Both the position numbers and the translations under genes were made by a program. 64,000 bases of DNA from Koleobacter methoxysyntrophicus (GTDB lineage Bacteria > Bacillota > Thermosediminibacteria > Koleobacterales > Koleobacteraceae), in NCBI RefSeq assembly GCF_017301615.1, contig NZ_CP059066.1, forward strand, positions 2,926,888-2,990,887, written 5' to 3'. This document shows, in pieces, positions 10,634 to 18,781 of the stretch. The stretch's first letter is position 1. The number at the start of each line of letters is the position of its first letter. The notes below the pieces were generated by a model. That model ran no database searches, was not told where the DNA came from, and saw only the letters and a list, made by a program, of their open reading frames with translations.

Positions 10634-11122
10634 ATGCCGAAGGTCGAGCTGAATTCAGAAACCCTGAAAAAGATCTTTGCAAAAAATTTAAAAAAGCTCT
10701 TTAGCGGAAAAACGGCAACACAAATAGTTGATGAAATACATCAAAAAACAGGCAAAAAAGTAGCAAAATCCACTATTTTAAGCTATATAAGAGGAGAATA
10801 TCTGCCAACAAAAACAAAGCTAAAGATGCTGTCTGAATATTCGGGCAGACCGGTCGAATGGTTTTTTACAGACCATGATAAGGCTTTAAAAATGAAAGAT
10901 GAGATAGCAGAAGCCCTGAAAATCAAGCGAAGGTTCCCCAGACTGTTTCGCGTTCTTGCAAGATCAAAAACAGCATTAACTACAGAAGAAGAGGAAAAAC
11001 TTGCAAGAGTCGTAAAGGAACTGATCTGGGATCACCTTGACCACAGCGAAGATATCGACAGCGCCATAAAAGAACTCCATAGAGAAGCATTTGATATGCT
11101 GGAAGACGATGATGTTTATTAG
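10634..11122 (+). CDS. Phage-type HTH transcriptional regulator
   Basis: 162 aa. The N-terminal half (residues 15-75) has an atypical XRE-like HTH (FAKNLKKLFS, TATQIVDEI, KVAKSTILSYIRGEYLPTKTKLKMLSEY); the C-terminal half is acidic and helical (EEEEKLARVVKELI). It starts the only rightward operon of this region and is followed by an ImmA-like protease, as in ICEBs1 where ImmR is the repressor cleaved by ImmA. It probably keeps the integration module silent. Excellent ribosome site (GAGGAGGTG). Confidence 0.8.
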   Translation: MPKVELNSETLKKIFAKNLKKLFSGKTATQIVDEIHQKTGKKVAKSTILSYIRGEYLPTKTKLKMLSEYSGRPVEWFFTDHDKALKMKDEIAEALKIKRRFPRLFRVLARSKTALTTEEEEKLARVVKELIWDHLDHSEDIDSAIKELHREAFDMLEDDDVY

Positions 11123-11215
11123 AAACATCCGTTCGATAATATTATATCAAACATATGTTTGCATTGCAAGTTCGGTAATTGTTTTTTCAATTTGCCAGAA
11201 AAAAGGGTGAAAAAG

Positions 11216-11764
11216 ATGAGTGTCGTGCTGCACGAAAAAATACAGGATGTAAGAGAAGAACTTGTTTTCAAAACTGCCGTTGACATGGCCGGGCTTTTCA
11301 GCGAGCCGCCGATAGATCCGCTGTTTTTCTTCGGTATATACGGTTTGCGGGTTGAGGATTATGATTTTATCGATTCTCAGAACATAGAAGCTGTTACGAT
11401 TGCTCATGCAGACGGTTATATAACCCTGGTTAACCCCATGTTCAGGGAAAAATTCCCCCGGAGATACAGAGCAACCCTTGCCCATGAACTCGGCCACATC
11501 GTTTTGGGGCACTTCTCAATGTTTTCGGGACAGGAGCAGCCGGGCGATTTTCCTGAAGATACAAAAAAAATTCTCGAACGCGAAGCGTGGGAATTTGCCG
11601 GCGAACTTCTTGTTCCGGGATTTATGCTGAAAAGAGAAAAAACGCTTGATCTGAAAAAACTAACCGATACTTTTCAGGTCACGAAAAGCACAATGGAATG
11701 GCGACTGCAGAAAAACGGTCTTATTTTTTCGGATTTTCCAGAAGAAAATTTCTGGGAAAAATAG
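11216..11764 (+). CDS. ImmA/IrrE-family metallopeptidase
   Basis: 182 aa from the chosen ATG, which has AAAAGGGTG upstream; an earlier in-frame ATG at 11159 has no ribosome site. The zinc protease motif HELGH is at residues 90-94 in the context RATLAHELGHIVLGH, followed by EREAWEFAGELLVP, where the third zinc ligand is expected. Members of this family cleave the repressor encoded next to them and so induce excision of the element. Here it lies 94 bp after the HTH regulator, which is the likely substrate. Confidence 0.9.
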   Translation: MSVVLHEKIQDVREELVFKTAVDMAGLFSEPPIDPLFFFGIYGLRVEDYDFIDSQNIEAVTIAHADGYITLVNPMFREKFPRRYRATLAHELGHIVLGHFSMFSGQEQPGDFPEDTKKILEREAWEFAGELLVPGFMLKREKTLDLKKLTDTFQVTKSTMEWRLQKNGLIFSDFPEENFWEK

Positions 11765-11770
11765 AGAAAA

Positions 11771-11802
11771 GCGGACCCGCAAAAGGCGGGTCCGCTTTTT
11801 TT
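11771..11802. terminator. Bidirectional terminator between immA-like and mazF-like genes
   Basis: GCGGACCCGC and GCGGGTCCGC form a 10-bp stem with an AAAAG-type loop and T8 on the plus strand. It lies between convergent genes and touches the stop codon of the leftward gene. Confidence 0.95.
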
Positions 11803-12139
11803 AGTAAATATTTAGCACTTCGATAAACTTGCCCATAACCCGCTGCAGGTCGGCAGGGTCTATCCTTCCTATTTTCCCCGATATTTCATCTGCCGGGAGC
11901 GTGACGGGCTTTGGCCTAACTACGCTCGGCGCATCCAGCCCGGCTTCTTTCCATTTTTCGATCTTTGCTGCATCCAGGTTTTTGCTCCTTTTCCTGGATG
12001 TTATCTGCAGGGCTATAACCTGGTGATTCTTTTCGAAGTATTTTTCCGAAGAAACGATCAAACACGGCCTGGGTTTTGCACCGGTTCCTTCTACATACGG
12101 GAAACGTGCGACTACCACATCGCCTTTTTTGTATACCAA
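11801..12139 (-). CDS. MazF/PemK-family protein
   Basis: 112 aa with the PemK/MazF-type SH3-like barrel: YKKGDVVVARFPY at the start (typical KRGDIVLVxFP), KPRPCLIVSS, and the end segment KIGRIDPADLQRVMGKF. Family members are sequence-specific endoribonuclease toxins. No MazE-like antitoxin is adjacent: the upstream gene encodes a 304-aa protein of another type. The family is clear. Whether it is an active toxin, and what would neutralise it, is not. Confidence 0.85.
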   Translation of the reverse strand: MVYKKGDVVVARFPYVEGTGAKPRPCLIVSSEKYFEKNHQVIALQITSRKRSKNLDAAKIEKWKEAGLDAPSVVRPKPVTLPADEISGKIGRIDPADLQRVMGKFIEVLNIY

Positions 12140-12155
12140 AATAATTCCCTCCTTT

Positions 12156-13067
12156 TTAAGCAGTTTTCAGCATCTTCTGGACAGAATAGATTTTTTCTTC
12201 TATACCCTGCTTCATTGAGTCGATCATGAACACATCGGCAGCAAGGAGTTTTCTGTAATCTTCTGTGTTTTTTACGATGCTTTTTGCTTTTTCTATTAAC
12301 TCGTTGATTTTGTATTTTTTATCTTCAGCAGACACCTGGTCTAATTCTTCAAGGGTTTTTTGAAGAAGCTCCATAAGTTTCTGCCTGAGCATGTCTTTTG
12401 CATCTGCGGTATTGATAAGGGGCATCATAAACGCCTCCGAACTGCCGCCGAATTTTCTTATAAGCAGGGTTAGTTTGTGCAGGAGTTCTTCATATTTTTT
12501 AGGAACGAAATACACGCCACCCGACGGTCTTACGGGAACCGGTGCCATTTCGCGAAGAATGTTCTGCACTATTTCCCGCAAGTGCCGTCCTTCGTAATAA
12601 ATACGCAGTTCACTATATTTCGCTTTTAGTTCGTGTGCAACATCTACTACTCCCTGGCGGTACTGATAAATATCGATTTCAATTTCTTCGGTAGCTCTAT
12701 CGAAGAAGATATCGGCGCAATTCGGATAATACCAGAGCTGTTTTCCTTTTTCGTCAACAACCTCAACTACTATCTTTTTCTGTACAAATTCTCTATCGCA
12801 ACTGATATCTCTTATGAGCACGTTATATTTTTCGTCGCGGTTCTGGTCCTGGACAGCTTTTCTGTCCACAAGGCTTGCAGCTCTCCTGAAAGCATCTACC
12901 GCACGTATCCTCTGCGGTAGAAATCTTTTATAGAGTTCTACCTTTTCGAATAAATTCTCAAGTTCTTCATATGTTTTTTTTGTGTCTGACACCGTATACC
13001 AGAAAAGGTATCCGATTATATCCGCACCTTCCGTCTTTTCGACGGCGGCAAGATTTTCGAGTTTCAT
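12156..13067 (-). CDS. Hypothetical protein resembling DUF6744 phage/plasmid proteins
   Basis: 304 aa starting at the ATG after GAGGAGGGGG; an upstream in-frame start exists but lies inside the radC-like gene. Soluble, mixed alpha/beta N-terminal half (YLFWYTVSDTKKTYEELENLF, then RAVDAFRRAAS) and a long helical C-terminal half (MRQKLMELLQKTLEELDQV). I associate this pattern with DUF6744-type proteins near RadC-like proteins in Firmicute elements, from memory and without a search. Function unknown. Confidence 0.65.
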   Translation of the reverse strand: MKLENLAAVEKTEGADIIGYLFWYTVSDTKKTYEELENLFEKVELYKRFLPQRIRAVDAFRRAASLVDRKAVQDQNRDEKYNVLIRDISCDREFVQKKIVVEVVDEKGKQLWYYPNCADIFFDRATEEIEIDIYQYRQGVVDVAHELKAKYSELRIYYEGRHLREIVQNILREMAPVPVRPSGGVYFVPKKYEELLHKLTLLIRKFGGSSEAFMMPLINTADAKDMLRQKLMELLQKTLEELDQVSAEDKKYKINELIEKAKSIVKNTEDYRKLLAADVFMIDSMKQGIEEKIYSVQKMLKTA

Positions 13068-13762
13068 TCTATTACCCCCTCCTCTTTTAATGAACAAAAG
13101 CCGCTTGATCCTATTATTATGTGGTCAAGGAAGCTTACATTTAGAATTTTCCCTGCTTCAGCCAGTCTTTTTGTAACGTCTTTATCCTCCCTGCTCGGCG
13201 TTGGATCTCCCGATGGATGGTTGTGAACCGCTACAACCGCTGCAGCGTTTGACCGGAGCGCCTGCTGATAAACTTCTCGAGGCGAAATAACAGCAGTGTT
13301 TAAAGTCCCGACAGATATCGTTTTTGTTTTTATCAACTTGTGCTTTGAATTTAAGTAAAGGGCACAAAACTTTTCTTGTTCAAGAAAGGCCATTTCTTCC
13401 CGGAGCAGTTCGTAGACGGCCACTGGACTGGTTAACTTTTTGCTCCCGATGTCAGTGGTTTTTCGTCTCTTCGACAGCTCCAGGGCCGCGATAAGCCTTG
13501 CTGATTCCGGTGCAGATAACCCAACGCCAAAGATAAGCTCTTCGTATGGCATGGTAAAGATATTACCCTTCTCAAGAATTTTTGAGGCTTTTACCTGGGG
13601 GCGCAGCTCCCCCTGCTTCTCAAACAGGGCAGCAATCAGCTCCGTAAGAGAACAGAATTCAGGGTTTTTAAGCACTCTCTGCACCGGCCTGAGGCTGAAA
13701 GCAATCCTTGTTTCTTCTACTCTTGAAATTTTATCAGGGCCAACAAAGGAAATTTGATGCAT
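13064..13762 (-). CDS. radC: RadC/JAB-domain protein
   Basis: 232 aa. An N-terminal HhH-like region (FTMPYEELI, GLSAPESARLIAALEL) is followed by the JAB1/MPN-like metalloprotease fold with the RadC signature VAVHNHPSGDPTPSREDKD, supplying the HxH and downstream Asp metal ligands. RadC-like genes are common in mobile elements; a role in recombination or as a deubiquitinase-like protease is unproven. Overlaps the next gene by 4 bp (ATGA-type coupling). Confidence 0.92.
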   Translation of the reverse strand: MHQISFVGPDKISRVEETRIAFSLRPVQRVLKNPEFCSLTELIAALFEKQGELRPQVKASKILEKGNIFTMPYEELIFGVGLSAPESARLIAALELSKRRKTTDIGSKKLTSPVAVYELLREEMAFLEQEKFCALYLNSKHKLIKTKTISVGTLNTAVISPREVYQQALRSNAAAVVAVHNHPSGDPTPSREDKDVTKRLAEAGKILNVSFLDHIIIGSSGFCSLKEEGVIE

Positions 13763-13798
13763 TGCCCGTTCGACCTCCTTTTTTAAAAAAAACTAAAA

Positions 13799-13817
13799 GA
13801 CAGCACTCTATGCTGTC
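13799..13817 (-). terminator. Intrinsic terminator inside the operon
   Basis: GACAGCA and TGCTGTC arms with a 5-nt loop, followed on the transcribed strand by TTTTAGTTTTTTTT. It overlaps the last codons of the 146-aa gene and lies before radC, so transcripts reaching radC from the upstream promoter must pass it. Confidence 0.85.
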
Positions 13818-14248
13818 GTTTTTTGGTCCTGCGCAGAAAACACGGGTATCGGCAGCGGTTCCAGGCCGAGTTCGGGATGGTCCTTAACATATTTGTTCCG
13901 CAGTATAAGGAACTTTTTGTATTCCTTCTCGGCACCGGCAAGTAGTGTTTCATTTTCGTTTTTTGCGTAGTCCAGGGCTGCAAGCACCTTAAAATCCCGC
14001 GCTCTGACCTGCTGCCTTCTCTGTCTTACCTGGTCAGGAAGATTTTTCTGGCTGTCATTATACATTTCTTCGACGGTGTAGTGGAGATATACCATGACTA
14101 CTTTATGTGCCGGGGACAGGTCGGATTCAGGACCCAGGTAGCGGCAGAGAATTTTCCATTTTTCCTCCCATGGAATATCTATTTTTGAAATAGAGAGGAA
14201 AATTGGATAATAATAATCCCACAGCTTCTCAACCTCCGGTGCAATCAC
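13808..14248 (-). CDS. Hypothetical helical protein
   Basis: 146 aa, GTG start preceded by AAAGGAGG. Family not recognised. Predicted almost all alpha-helix with many aromatic and charged residues (WDYYYPIFLSISKIDIPWEEKW; ADYAKNENETLL-type repeats are absent). First gene after leader copy a and its terminator. The C-terminal codons run into a terminator stem. Confidence 0.55.
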   Translation of the reverse strand: MIAPEVEKLWDYYYPIFLSISKIDIPWEEKWKILCRYLGPESDLSPAHKVVMVYLHYTVEEMYNDSQKNLPDQVRQRRQQVRARDFKVLAALDYAKNENETLLAGAEKEYKKFLILRNKYVKDHPELGLEPLPIPVFSAQDQKTTA

Positions 14249-14276
14249 AGGTTTTCCCTCCTTTCTGTTTTAAATA

Positions 14277-14479
14277 AAAAAACCGGCAGGAATAAAACCC
14301 ACCGGTTCTTTGGCTGAAAAAATATAAAAATCAGCATGAATAAGCTAATTTTTTGTCCGGATAAATTTGTTTTACATGAAAACCAAACTTCTGCCCCGGC
14401 ATCATCCCCGTCTGGACTTACCGGGCTGATAATAAAAACCTGTTAGTAATATTTTAGCAGGTTTTTTTTTAAAAATCAA
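14277..14479 (-). promoter_or_regulatory. Operon leader copy a: promoter, conserved hairpin, attenuator
   Basis: On the minus strand: -35 TTGATT (14474-14479), 17 bp, -10 TAAAAT (14451-14456). The conserved hairpin (14391-14430) follows with TATCAG, CCCGG, TAA, an inner stem-loop, GAT and CCGGG. After about 80 nt a terminator (ACCGGTGGG/CTGCCGGT arms, T7; 14277-14307) precedes the ribosome site of the 146-aa gene. Layout is that of a riboswitch or antitermination leader. Confidence 0.8.
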
Positions 14480-14502
14480 CAACCCGCAAAAAAGGGAAAA
14501 AA

Positions 14503-14519
14503 AGGAGCAGAATGCTCCT
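14503..14519 (-). terminator. Terminator after the metallopeptidase-VWA gene
   Basis: AGGAGCA and TGCTCCT arms with a 3-nt loop, followed on the transcribed strand by seven T. It starts 2 bp beyond the stop codon of the gene at 14522. Confidence 0.9.
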
Positions 14520-14521
14520 GA

Positions 14522-15976
14522 TTAGATTTCGAATTCCACCGTCTGCCCCCAGGGAGCTTCAGGTCTCGTCTTCCCCACCAGCACCCACACGACCGGGTAC
14601 CACGGAGGATTTTCGGGAAATGTTCCGTATCCATCGGTCAGGTATATAAGAGCAGACGGCAGCAAGTTGCGTTTCTCTATTTCTTTAAAAACCGGCCGGA
14701 AATCCGTTCCGCCACATCCTTTTATTTTAAGGTTTTTTAGGTTTGTATGGGAATCTATCTCCCATACACCCTGAACTTCAGCATCACAGGCTATAAGATA
14801 CCCGTTGATCAAAGGAAACAGGGTCATGATTGCGTTTATTTCTCCTAAATACTGTTCCATCTCTTTTTTTGAGACAGAACCTGATGTGTCTATTGCGATG
14901 ACAATGTCCCGGACAGTTTGATCATTAAAGTCCGGCAGAATAATATCACCGTAAGCACCATTTATGAATCTTCTGTCCGGAGGATTGAACGAATAGTCAA
15001 TTTTCGACTGTGATATAAACGCCGCAAGCAGCGTCCGCCAGTCCGCTTTCGGGTTCCTTAGCCTCTGGATTTTCCGGTAAAGACCAGCGGGCAGGGTACC
15101 CTGCAGCTTTTTCTCTATATCGGCCGCCGCCGCCCGGATAAGGTAATCATCCCATTTTTTTTCGAGTTCGCTCATTTTTGCGGGGTCTCTGGACACCCTG
15201 CGCCAGAGGGAATGATCATCTATTGTTCTCTGAATGATGCTTCCCGGGACGTTTCCGGAATTGATATTGTTTTGAGCGGCATTTGTATTCGGGCATGCCT
15301 GGCTGCTGTGAATACCGCCGTCCGGGATTTCTTGTTTGTTCCCGCTGTTACCGCCGCAGCCCTGTTTGTTCTGGCTGCTGCAGCTGTCCTGTCTTTCTTC
15401 ATTCCGGGCACCGCTGCCGTTCTGATTATCTATCCCTTGATCGCCGGTGTTTTCTTCCCCCGTGCTGTTGTTTTGAGAGATGTCGCTGTCTTCAGGAGCC
15501 GCTGGTGACGGAGACGGTGCTGGAGAACGTTCGGACATCTCCTGTTGAAGTATGCGGTATATTTCCTCGGCAGTTTTTTCTTCAAACCTCCTGTCTAAAA
15601 GTGCGCCTTCCGGCAAACGGAAGTGCTTTTCGACCAGCAGGTTAACTGCAAAATCTGCAGCGATATTAAACAGTTCGAAATCCCTGTTTCCCCGCCGCCA
15701 GATATGCCCGAGGGCAATATGGTACAGCTCATGAGCCACAACGCCCAGGAGTTTTTCTTTGCCTGCAGGCATATCGAGAATATCAGCTACAAACTCCGGT
15801 GAGTAATAAACTTTCTCACCGTCGGTAGCCATAGTGCGGGTTCCCCCTTCAACAAAAGGCAGAAAAAGGGCAAGGGTGCCCCAAAACGGACATTCCGTTA
15901 AAAGGCGGACCATTGCCCACTTTAAACCCTTTTCGGCTTTCTGCAAAACTACAGTTTTATCCGGCAAGGTTTTCAC
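14522..15976 (-). CDS. DUF2201-type protein: HExxH metallopeptidase-like domain plus VWA domain
   Basis: 484 aa. N-terminal domain with HELYHIALGH at 82-91 (HExxH zinc-binding motif), then a low-complexity Ser/Pro/Asn/Gln/Gly linker (about 145-245), then a VWA domain with the MIDAS sequence DTSGS near residue 367 and TDGYG near the end. It starts at GTG, overlapping the previous 68-aa gene by 20 bp. Two genes upstream is a MoxR-type ATPase. MoxR-VWA pairs act as metal-dependent chaperones or remodelers, which is probably the case here; the substrate is unknown. Confidence 0.9.
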   Translation of the reverse strand: MKTLPDKTVVLQKAEKGLKWAMVRLLTECPFWGTLALFLPFVEGGTRTMATDGEKVYYSPEFVADILDMPAGKEKLLGVVAHELYHIALGHIWRRGNRDFELFNIAADFAVNLLVEKHFRLPEGALLDRRFEEKTAEEIYRILQQEMSERSPAPSPSPAAPEDSDISQNNSTGEENTGDQGIDNQNGSGARNEERQDSCSSQNKQGCGGNSGNKQEIPDGGIHSSQACPNTNAAQNNINSGNVPGSIIQRTIDDHSLWRRVSRDPAKMSELEKKWDDYLIRAAAADIEKKLQGTLPAGLYRKIQRLRNPKADWRTLLAAFISQSKIDYSFNPPDRRFINGAYGDIILPDFNDQTVRDIVIAIDTSGSVSKKEMEQYLGEINAIMTLFPLINGYLIACDAEVQGVWEIDSHTNLKNLKIKGCGGTDFRPVFKEIEKRNLLPSALIYLTDGYGTFPENPPWYPVVWVLVGKTRPEAPWGQTVEFEI

Positions 15977-16163
15977 CTGCCTTCATCTTGTAAACGATAC
16001 AGAGCGCCTCGTTCTTTTTTCTCCTATACAGTTTTGCTTCAGGGTGGTTACCCTTTATCTCAAGATACCGTTTCTGTGCCCATTCATCCGAACTCTTTAA
16101 ATCATATACTGGTTTCGGGCAGCAAACTTTACCAAAGATGTTTTGTACATGATATCCCTTCAT
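15957..16163 (-). CDS. Small hypothetical protein
   Basis: 68 aa, basic, with a CC pair (KVCCPKP) and the segment NHPEAKLYRRKKNEALCIVYK. Family not recognised. It overlaps the VWA gene start by 20 bp, so its translation probably feeds that gene. GAAAGGAGAAG lies before the ATG. Confidence 0.55.
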   Translation of the reverse strand: MKGYHVQNIFGKVCCPKPVYDLKSSDEWAQKRYLEIKGNHPEAKLYRRKKNEALCIVYKMKAGENLAG

Positions 16164-16261
16164 TTCTTCTCCTTTCGAGCTTGGAGTACCGCGGAAGCGG
16201 CACCCCTAAAAACAGCACCGCTCCCGTTTCCCCCGGAGCGTCGGGAAGATTTTTTGGTTAT
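16164..16261 (-). other. Short intergenic hairpin region
   Basis: Contains a GC-rich inverted repeat (CGCTCC and GGAGCG arms around 16205-16250) and nearby complementary GCCGCTTCC/GGAAGCGGC sequence. It could slow or attenuate transcription between the 167-aa and 68-aa genes. No long T-run was seen. Confidence 0.4.
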
Positions 16262-16765
16262 TTAAAAAATAAGCAAATAAGCATTTTCTATTGCCCACAG
16301 GTTAAATTCTTCATGCTGCCAAAAATCTTTAGCACATCCCTTTTCAAGAGCCCTCTTTACTGTTATAACTTGAAGTTCAAGAGGCAGGGTTCTAATAATT
16401 TTGAAGAAGTTTTTTAATTGTTTTTCATCAGGTTTTGCTGCGAGTTTTCGGGCTAATTCATCGCTAAAGACTAATAATTCTGCCAGAGAAATGAAATCTG
16501 GTGGGTCGTCTATCCTACCTTCGAGCAGGTTATCACACATATCGGCACAGCGTGGGTAAAAAAATTTTTTGATAGCAGCAATAAAAACTGACAGGTTTCT
16601 GTTGAGCGCCTCTAGTTCGGCATATTCCAATTTTTTTAGCGCAGAATAGAGTTCCTGCATACGTGTTTTAGAAATATTATTCGTATTGTAACCTGCCAGA
16701 AGGATAAAACATACCATCTCAGGAAATTTTATTAAAAGCTCGATTGCTGCCCTTTTGGTATCCAC
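16262..16765 (-). CDS. Protein homologous to the C-terminal tail of the adjacent MoxR ATPase
   Basis: 167 aa without an ATPase domain. Its last about 55 residues (KPDEKQLKNFFKIIRTLPLE, then EKGCAKDFW) align with the tail of the upstream MoxR protein (KPNQKRAENFIKFIETLPVE, then MKSPKCIGVF). It therefore looks like a free-standing copy of the lid/adaptor region of that ATPase, created by partial duplication. It may compete for or modulate the partner-binding site. This function is inference. Confidence 0.75.
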   Translation of the reverse strand: MDTKRAAIELLIKFPEMVCFILLAGYNTNNISKTRMQELYSALKKLEYAELEALNRNLSVFIAAIKKFFYPRCADMCDNLLEGRIDDPPDFISLAELLVFSDELARKLAAKPDEKQLKNFFKIIRTLPLELQVITVKRALEKGCAKDFWQHEEFNLWAIENAYLLIF

Positions 16766-16815
16766 ACCCTATTCTCCTTTCTTCAGGTTCCGGTTATTGC
16801 AGAAGATGCAAATTT

Positions 16816-17844
16816 TTATATAATAATATCTTTGTTTTTATCTGCCCACTCCGAATAAGCAGGCAGCCTGGAGAATACTCCAATACATTTTGGAGATTTC
16901 ATTGCATCCTTAACAGAAAGAGCCTGAAATTCTACGGGCAGAGTTTCTATAAATTTAATGAAATTTTCGGCTCTTTTCTGGTTCGGCTTCTCCGTAATTT
17001 TCCGAACCAGCGCTGCAGAAAGCGCATACAGCACATCGGGAGCCGAACCAACGACGGGTGTTTCTCCTTTTTCGAGGATATCCTCAATGTCCGGCAGGTT
17101 TTCGGCTACTCTGGCGAATGCACAGAACTCAACCGCAGGACCTTCTCCTACCGCACCCCCTATAACTTCTCTTGCATCATCAATTGATTGGTACATTTTT
17201 AAAATCTTTGACACAAACTCCCAGGAACGGGGAGTCGGAAAACCCCGGAACTCCTGAGCCGTCTGCGGGAATTTATAAAGCAGGTCCGGCCGGAAATTTA
17301 AAAATGCGATCACCGTCGGGTGCACATTGTTAGCCCATGCCCAGGTCTTCCAGTCCTCCAGCGAACAGGTTATCTCGATATGGATCATTCTGTTTGCCAG
17401 AGGTGAGGGCATAACGTATGCTACTCCCCTGTCGGTAATTCTGTTTCCGGCGCATACGACGCGCCATCCCTGCGGCAGCCTGTACTCCCCGATCCGCCGG
17501 TCAAGCACGAGCTGGTACGCAGCGGCCTGGACCGACGGCGGTGCGGCTGTTATTTCGTCAAGAAACAGAATCCCCTGAGTCCCGTCCTCGTCTTCATGCG
17601 GGAGGAATCCCGCGCTGAGCCATCTTGCACGGCCTTTCTCTCTATCCGGGACAGGAACACCCCGAAGGTCCACAGGGTTCACAAGCAGCAGGCGGATATC
17701 TTTGACCGCCCAGTTTTTTTCTGAGGCGATCTGTGAAACGATAGACGATTTCCCGATACCCGGCGGCGACCAGAGCATTACTGCCGGCACGGATTCTGAT
17801 TCCAGCAAAATGGATAGGTGTTTTTTGGCTTCATTGACCAGCAT
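16816..17844 (-). CDS. MoxR-family AAA+ ATPase
   Basis: 342 aa. Walker A SPPGIGKSS near residues 26-34, Walker B ILFLDEITAAPP near 92-103, sensor-like VVCAGNRITDRG, and SPLANRMIHIEI with the arginine finger region. The C-terminal 55 residues form a small domain that is duplicated in the neighbouring 167-aa protein. MoxR ATPases work with VWA proteins; the DUF2201-VWA protein is encoded two genes downstream in the same operon. Confidence 0.93.
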   Translation of the reverse strand: MLVNEAKKHLSILLESESVPAVMLWSPPGIGKSSIVSQIASEKNWAVKDIRLLLVNPVDLRGVPVPDREKGRARWLSAGFLPHEDEDGTQGILFLDEITAAPPSVQAAAYQLVLDRRIGEYRLPQGWRVVCAGNRITDRGVAYVMPSPLANRMIHIEITCSLEDWKTWAWANNVHPTVIAFLNFRPDLLYKFPQTAQEFRGFPTPRSWEFVSKILKMYQSIDDAREVIGGAVGEGPAVEFCAFARVAENLPDIEDILEKGETPVVGSAPDVLYALSAALVRKITEKPNQKRAENFIKFIETLPVEFQALSVKDAMKSPKCIGVFSRLPAYSEWADKNKDIII

Positions 17845-17848
17845 TACC

Positions 17849-18271
17849 TTATACCCTCCTTTTGATCTTTCCTTTTTTTATTAAAACCGAAACCCTGCTG
17901 AGCAGGGGTTTTGTTAAACTGTAGTGGCCGGACGTGGATATACTGCCCTGCTCCGATACCGCAGCCAGCATTGCTTCGTTCAGCTCGTCTTCGCAGTCGG
18001 GGTCTATTTCAAGATCGAAACATTCCATCGAGTCTTCATTCATTACCGCCGCCCGCAGGTGCGGTACGAGATTATATACATCGATAAACAGCAGACAACC
18101 CGACAGGTCTCCGTATCTATCATAATCAAGATCAATCTGGATGTAGTAAGCTGTCCGAACTGTGCAAGGGGTTTCGCTCAGCAGGGCGTTTCCAAGCTCT
18201 ATACCGCAGTGTGAACAGATGCTTTTTTTGCCGTCAAAATACGCCCCGGGGTGATGGAAAAGTATACTCAT
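17849..18271 (-). CDS. Hypothetical zinc-ribbon protein, paralog of the gene at 50829
   Basis: 140 aa. N-terminal KSICSHCGIELG gives a CxxC half-ribbon; the middle has an acidic region (LEIDPDCEDELNEAM) and the end is basic (KKGKIKRRV). It is about 70 percent identical by eye to the protein encoded at 50829-51248, the closest paralogous pair in the window. Function unknown. 5 bp separate it from moxR. Confidence 0.65.
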   Translation of the reverse strand: MSILFHHPGAYFDGKKSICSHCGIELGNALLSETPCTVRTAYYIQIDLDYDRYGDLSGCLLFIDVYNLVPHLRAAVMNEDSMECFDLEIDPDCEDELNEAMLAAVSEQGSISTSGHYSLTKPLLSRVSVLIKKGKIKRRV

Positions 18272-18301
18272 ACATATCCCCTCCTTTCTTTTGGAAATAA
18301 A

Positions 18302-18328
18302 AAACCGGCAGGACAGAGCCTACCGGTT
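18302..18328 (-). terminator. Intra-operon terminator
   Basis: AACCGGTAGG and CCGGTT-containing arms with T-rich tail on the transcribed strand; nearly the same stem as the attenuators of leaders a and b. It overlaps the end of the 70-aa gene and lies before the zinc-ribbon gene. Confidence 0.8.
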
Positions 18329-18532
18329 CTTTGGCAGAGAATATACTTCTTCAGCAGAAAACGGTGCTTCTACTTCGATTTTGTACCCGTTAACGACTGC
18401 AGTTAAAATACCCCGACAGCCCCCGGGGAATTTTCCGGGGACAAGAGAGATGTTTTCGATTACAGTACCATCTTCCAGCTCGGTATCCGTGATACCCAGC
18501 TGGTACAGATCAACCAAAAGTTTTTTCAGCAA
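18320..18532 (-). CDS. Small hypothetical protein
   Basis: 70 aa, family not recognised. Predicted beta-rich (TVIENISLVPGKFPG, ILTAVVNGYKIEVEAPF). First gene after leader b. Its last codons (LPKNR) are written by the stem of the following terminator, an economical overlap also seen elsewhere in this element. Confidence 0.55.
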   Translation of the reverse strand: MLKKLLVDLYQLGITDTELEDGTVIENISLVPGKFPGGCRGILTAVVNGYKIEVEAPFSAEEVYSLPKNR

Positions 18533-18563
18533 CCCAAACCCTCCCTCTTTTTTTAATAAAATA

Positions 18564-18734
18564 AAAAAACCGGCAGGAATAAAACCTACCGGTTCTTTGG
18601 CTGAAAAAATATAAAAAACTGGTTTTTTTACAAAAAACTAAACTTTCGTTCCGGTATCGCCTTTGAGACTTGCCGGACTGATAATTCTAAAAACCTGTTA
18701 AATATATTTTAGCAAAACTGCCGGGAGTTTGCAA
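18564..18734 (-). promoter_or_regulatory. Operon leader copy b: promoter, conserved hairpin, attenuator
   Basis: Minus strand: -35 TTGCAA (18729-18734), 17 bp, -10 TAAAAT (18706-18711), conserved hairpin (18648-18684: TATCAG, TCCGG, CAA, inner loop, GAT, ACCGGA), then a terminator (18564-18594) almost identical to that of copy a, then the 70-aa gene. The stretch between hairpin and terminator (ATATTTTTTCAGCCAAAGA) is also shared with copy a. Confidence 0.8.
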
Positions 18735-18751
18735 CTTTTCTGCAAAAAAAA

Positions 18752-18781
18752 TAAAAAAAATCCCGGCTTATCCAAACCGGG
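18752..18781 (-). terminator. Terminator at the end of recJ
   Basis: CCCGG and CCGGG arms around TTTGGATAAG, followed by ATTTTTTTTATTTTTTTT on the transcribed strand; the stem overlaps the recJ stop codon. Ends the operon that starts at leader c. Confidence 0.85.

Noticed and set aside
14390-14432. Leader hairpins as c-di-GMP-I (GEMM) riboswitches because of GGCAAACC...GGGAC-AAAGCC in copy f
   Set aside because: Only copy f looks like the GEMM core; the other six lack its conserved residues and second stem, and no c-di-GMP-linked gene is present.
15212-15645. Plus-strand frames of 98-120 aa opposite the metallopeptidase-VWA gene
   Set aside because: They are antisense to its low-complexity linker, Cys/Arg- or Ala/Val-biased, without ribosome sites.
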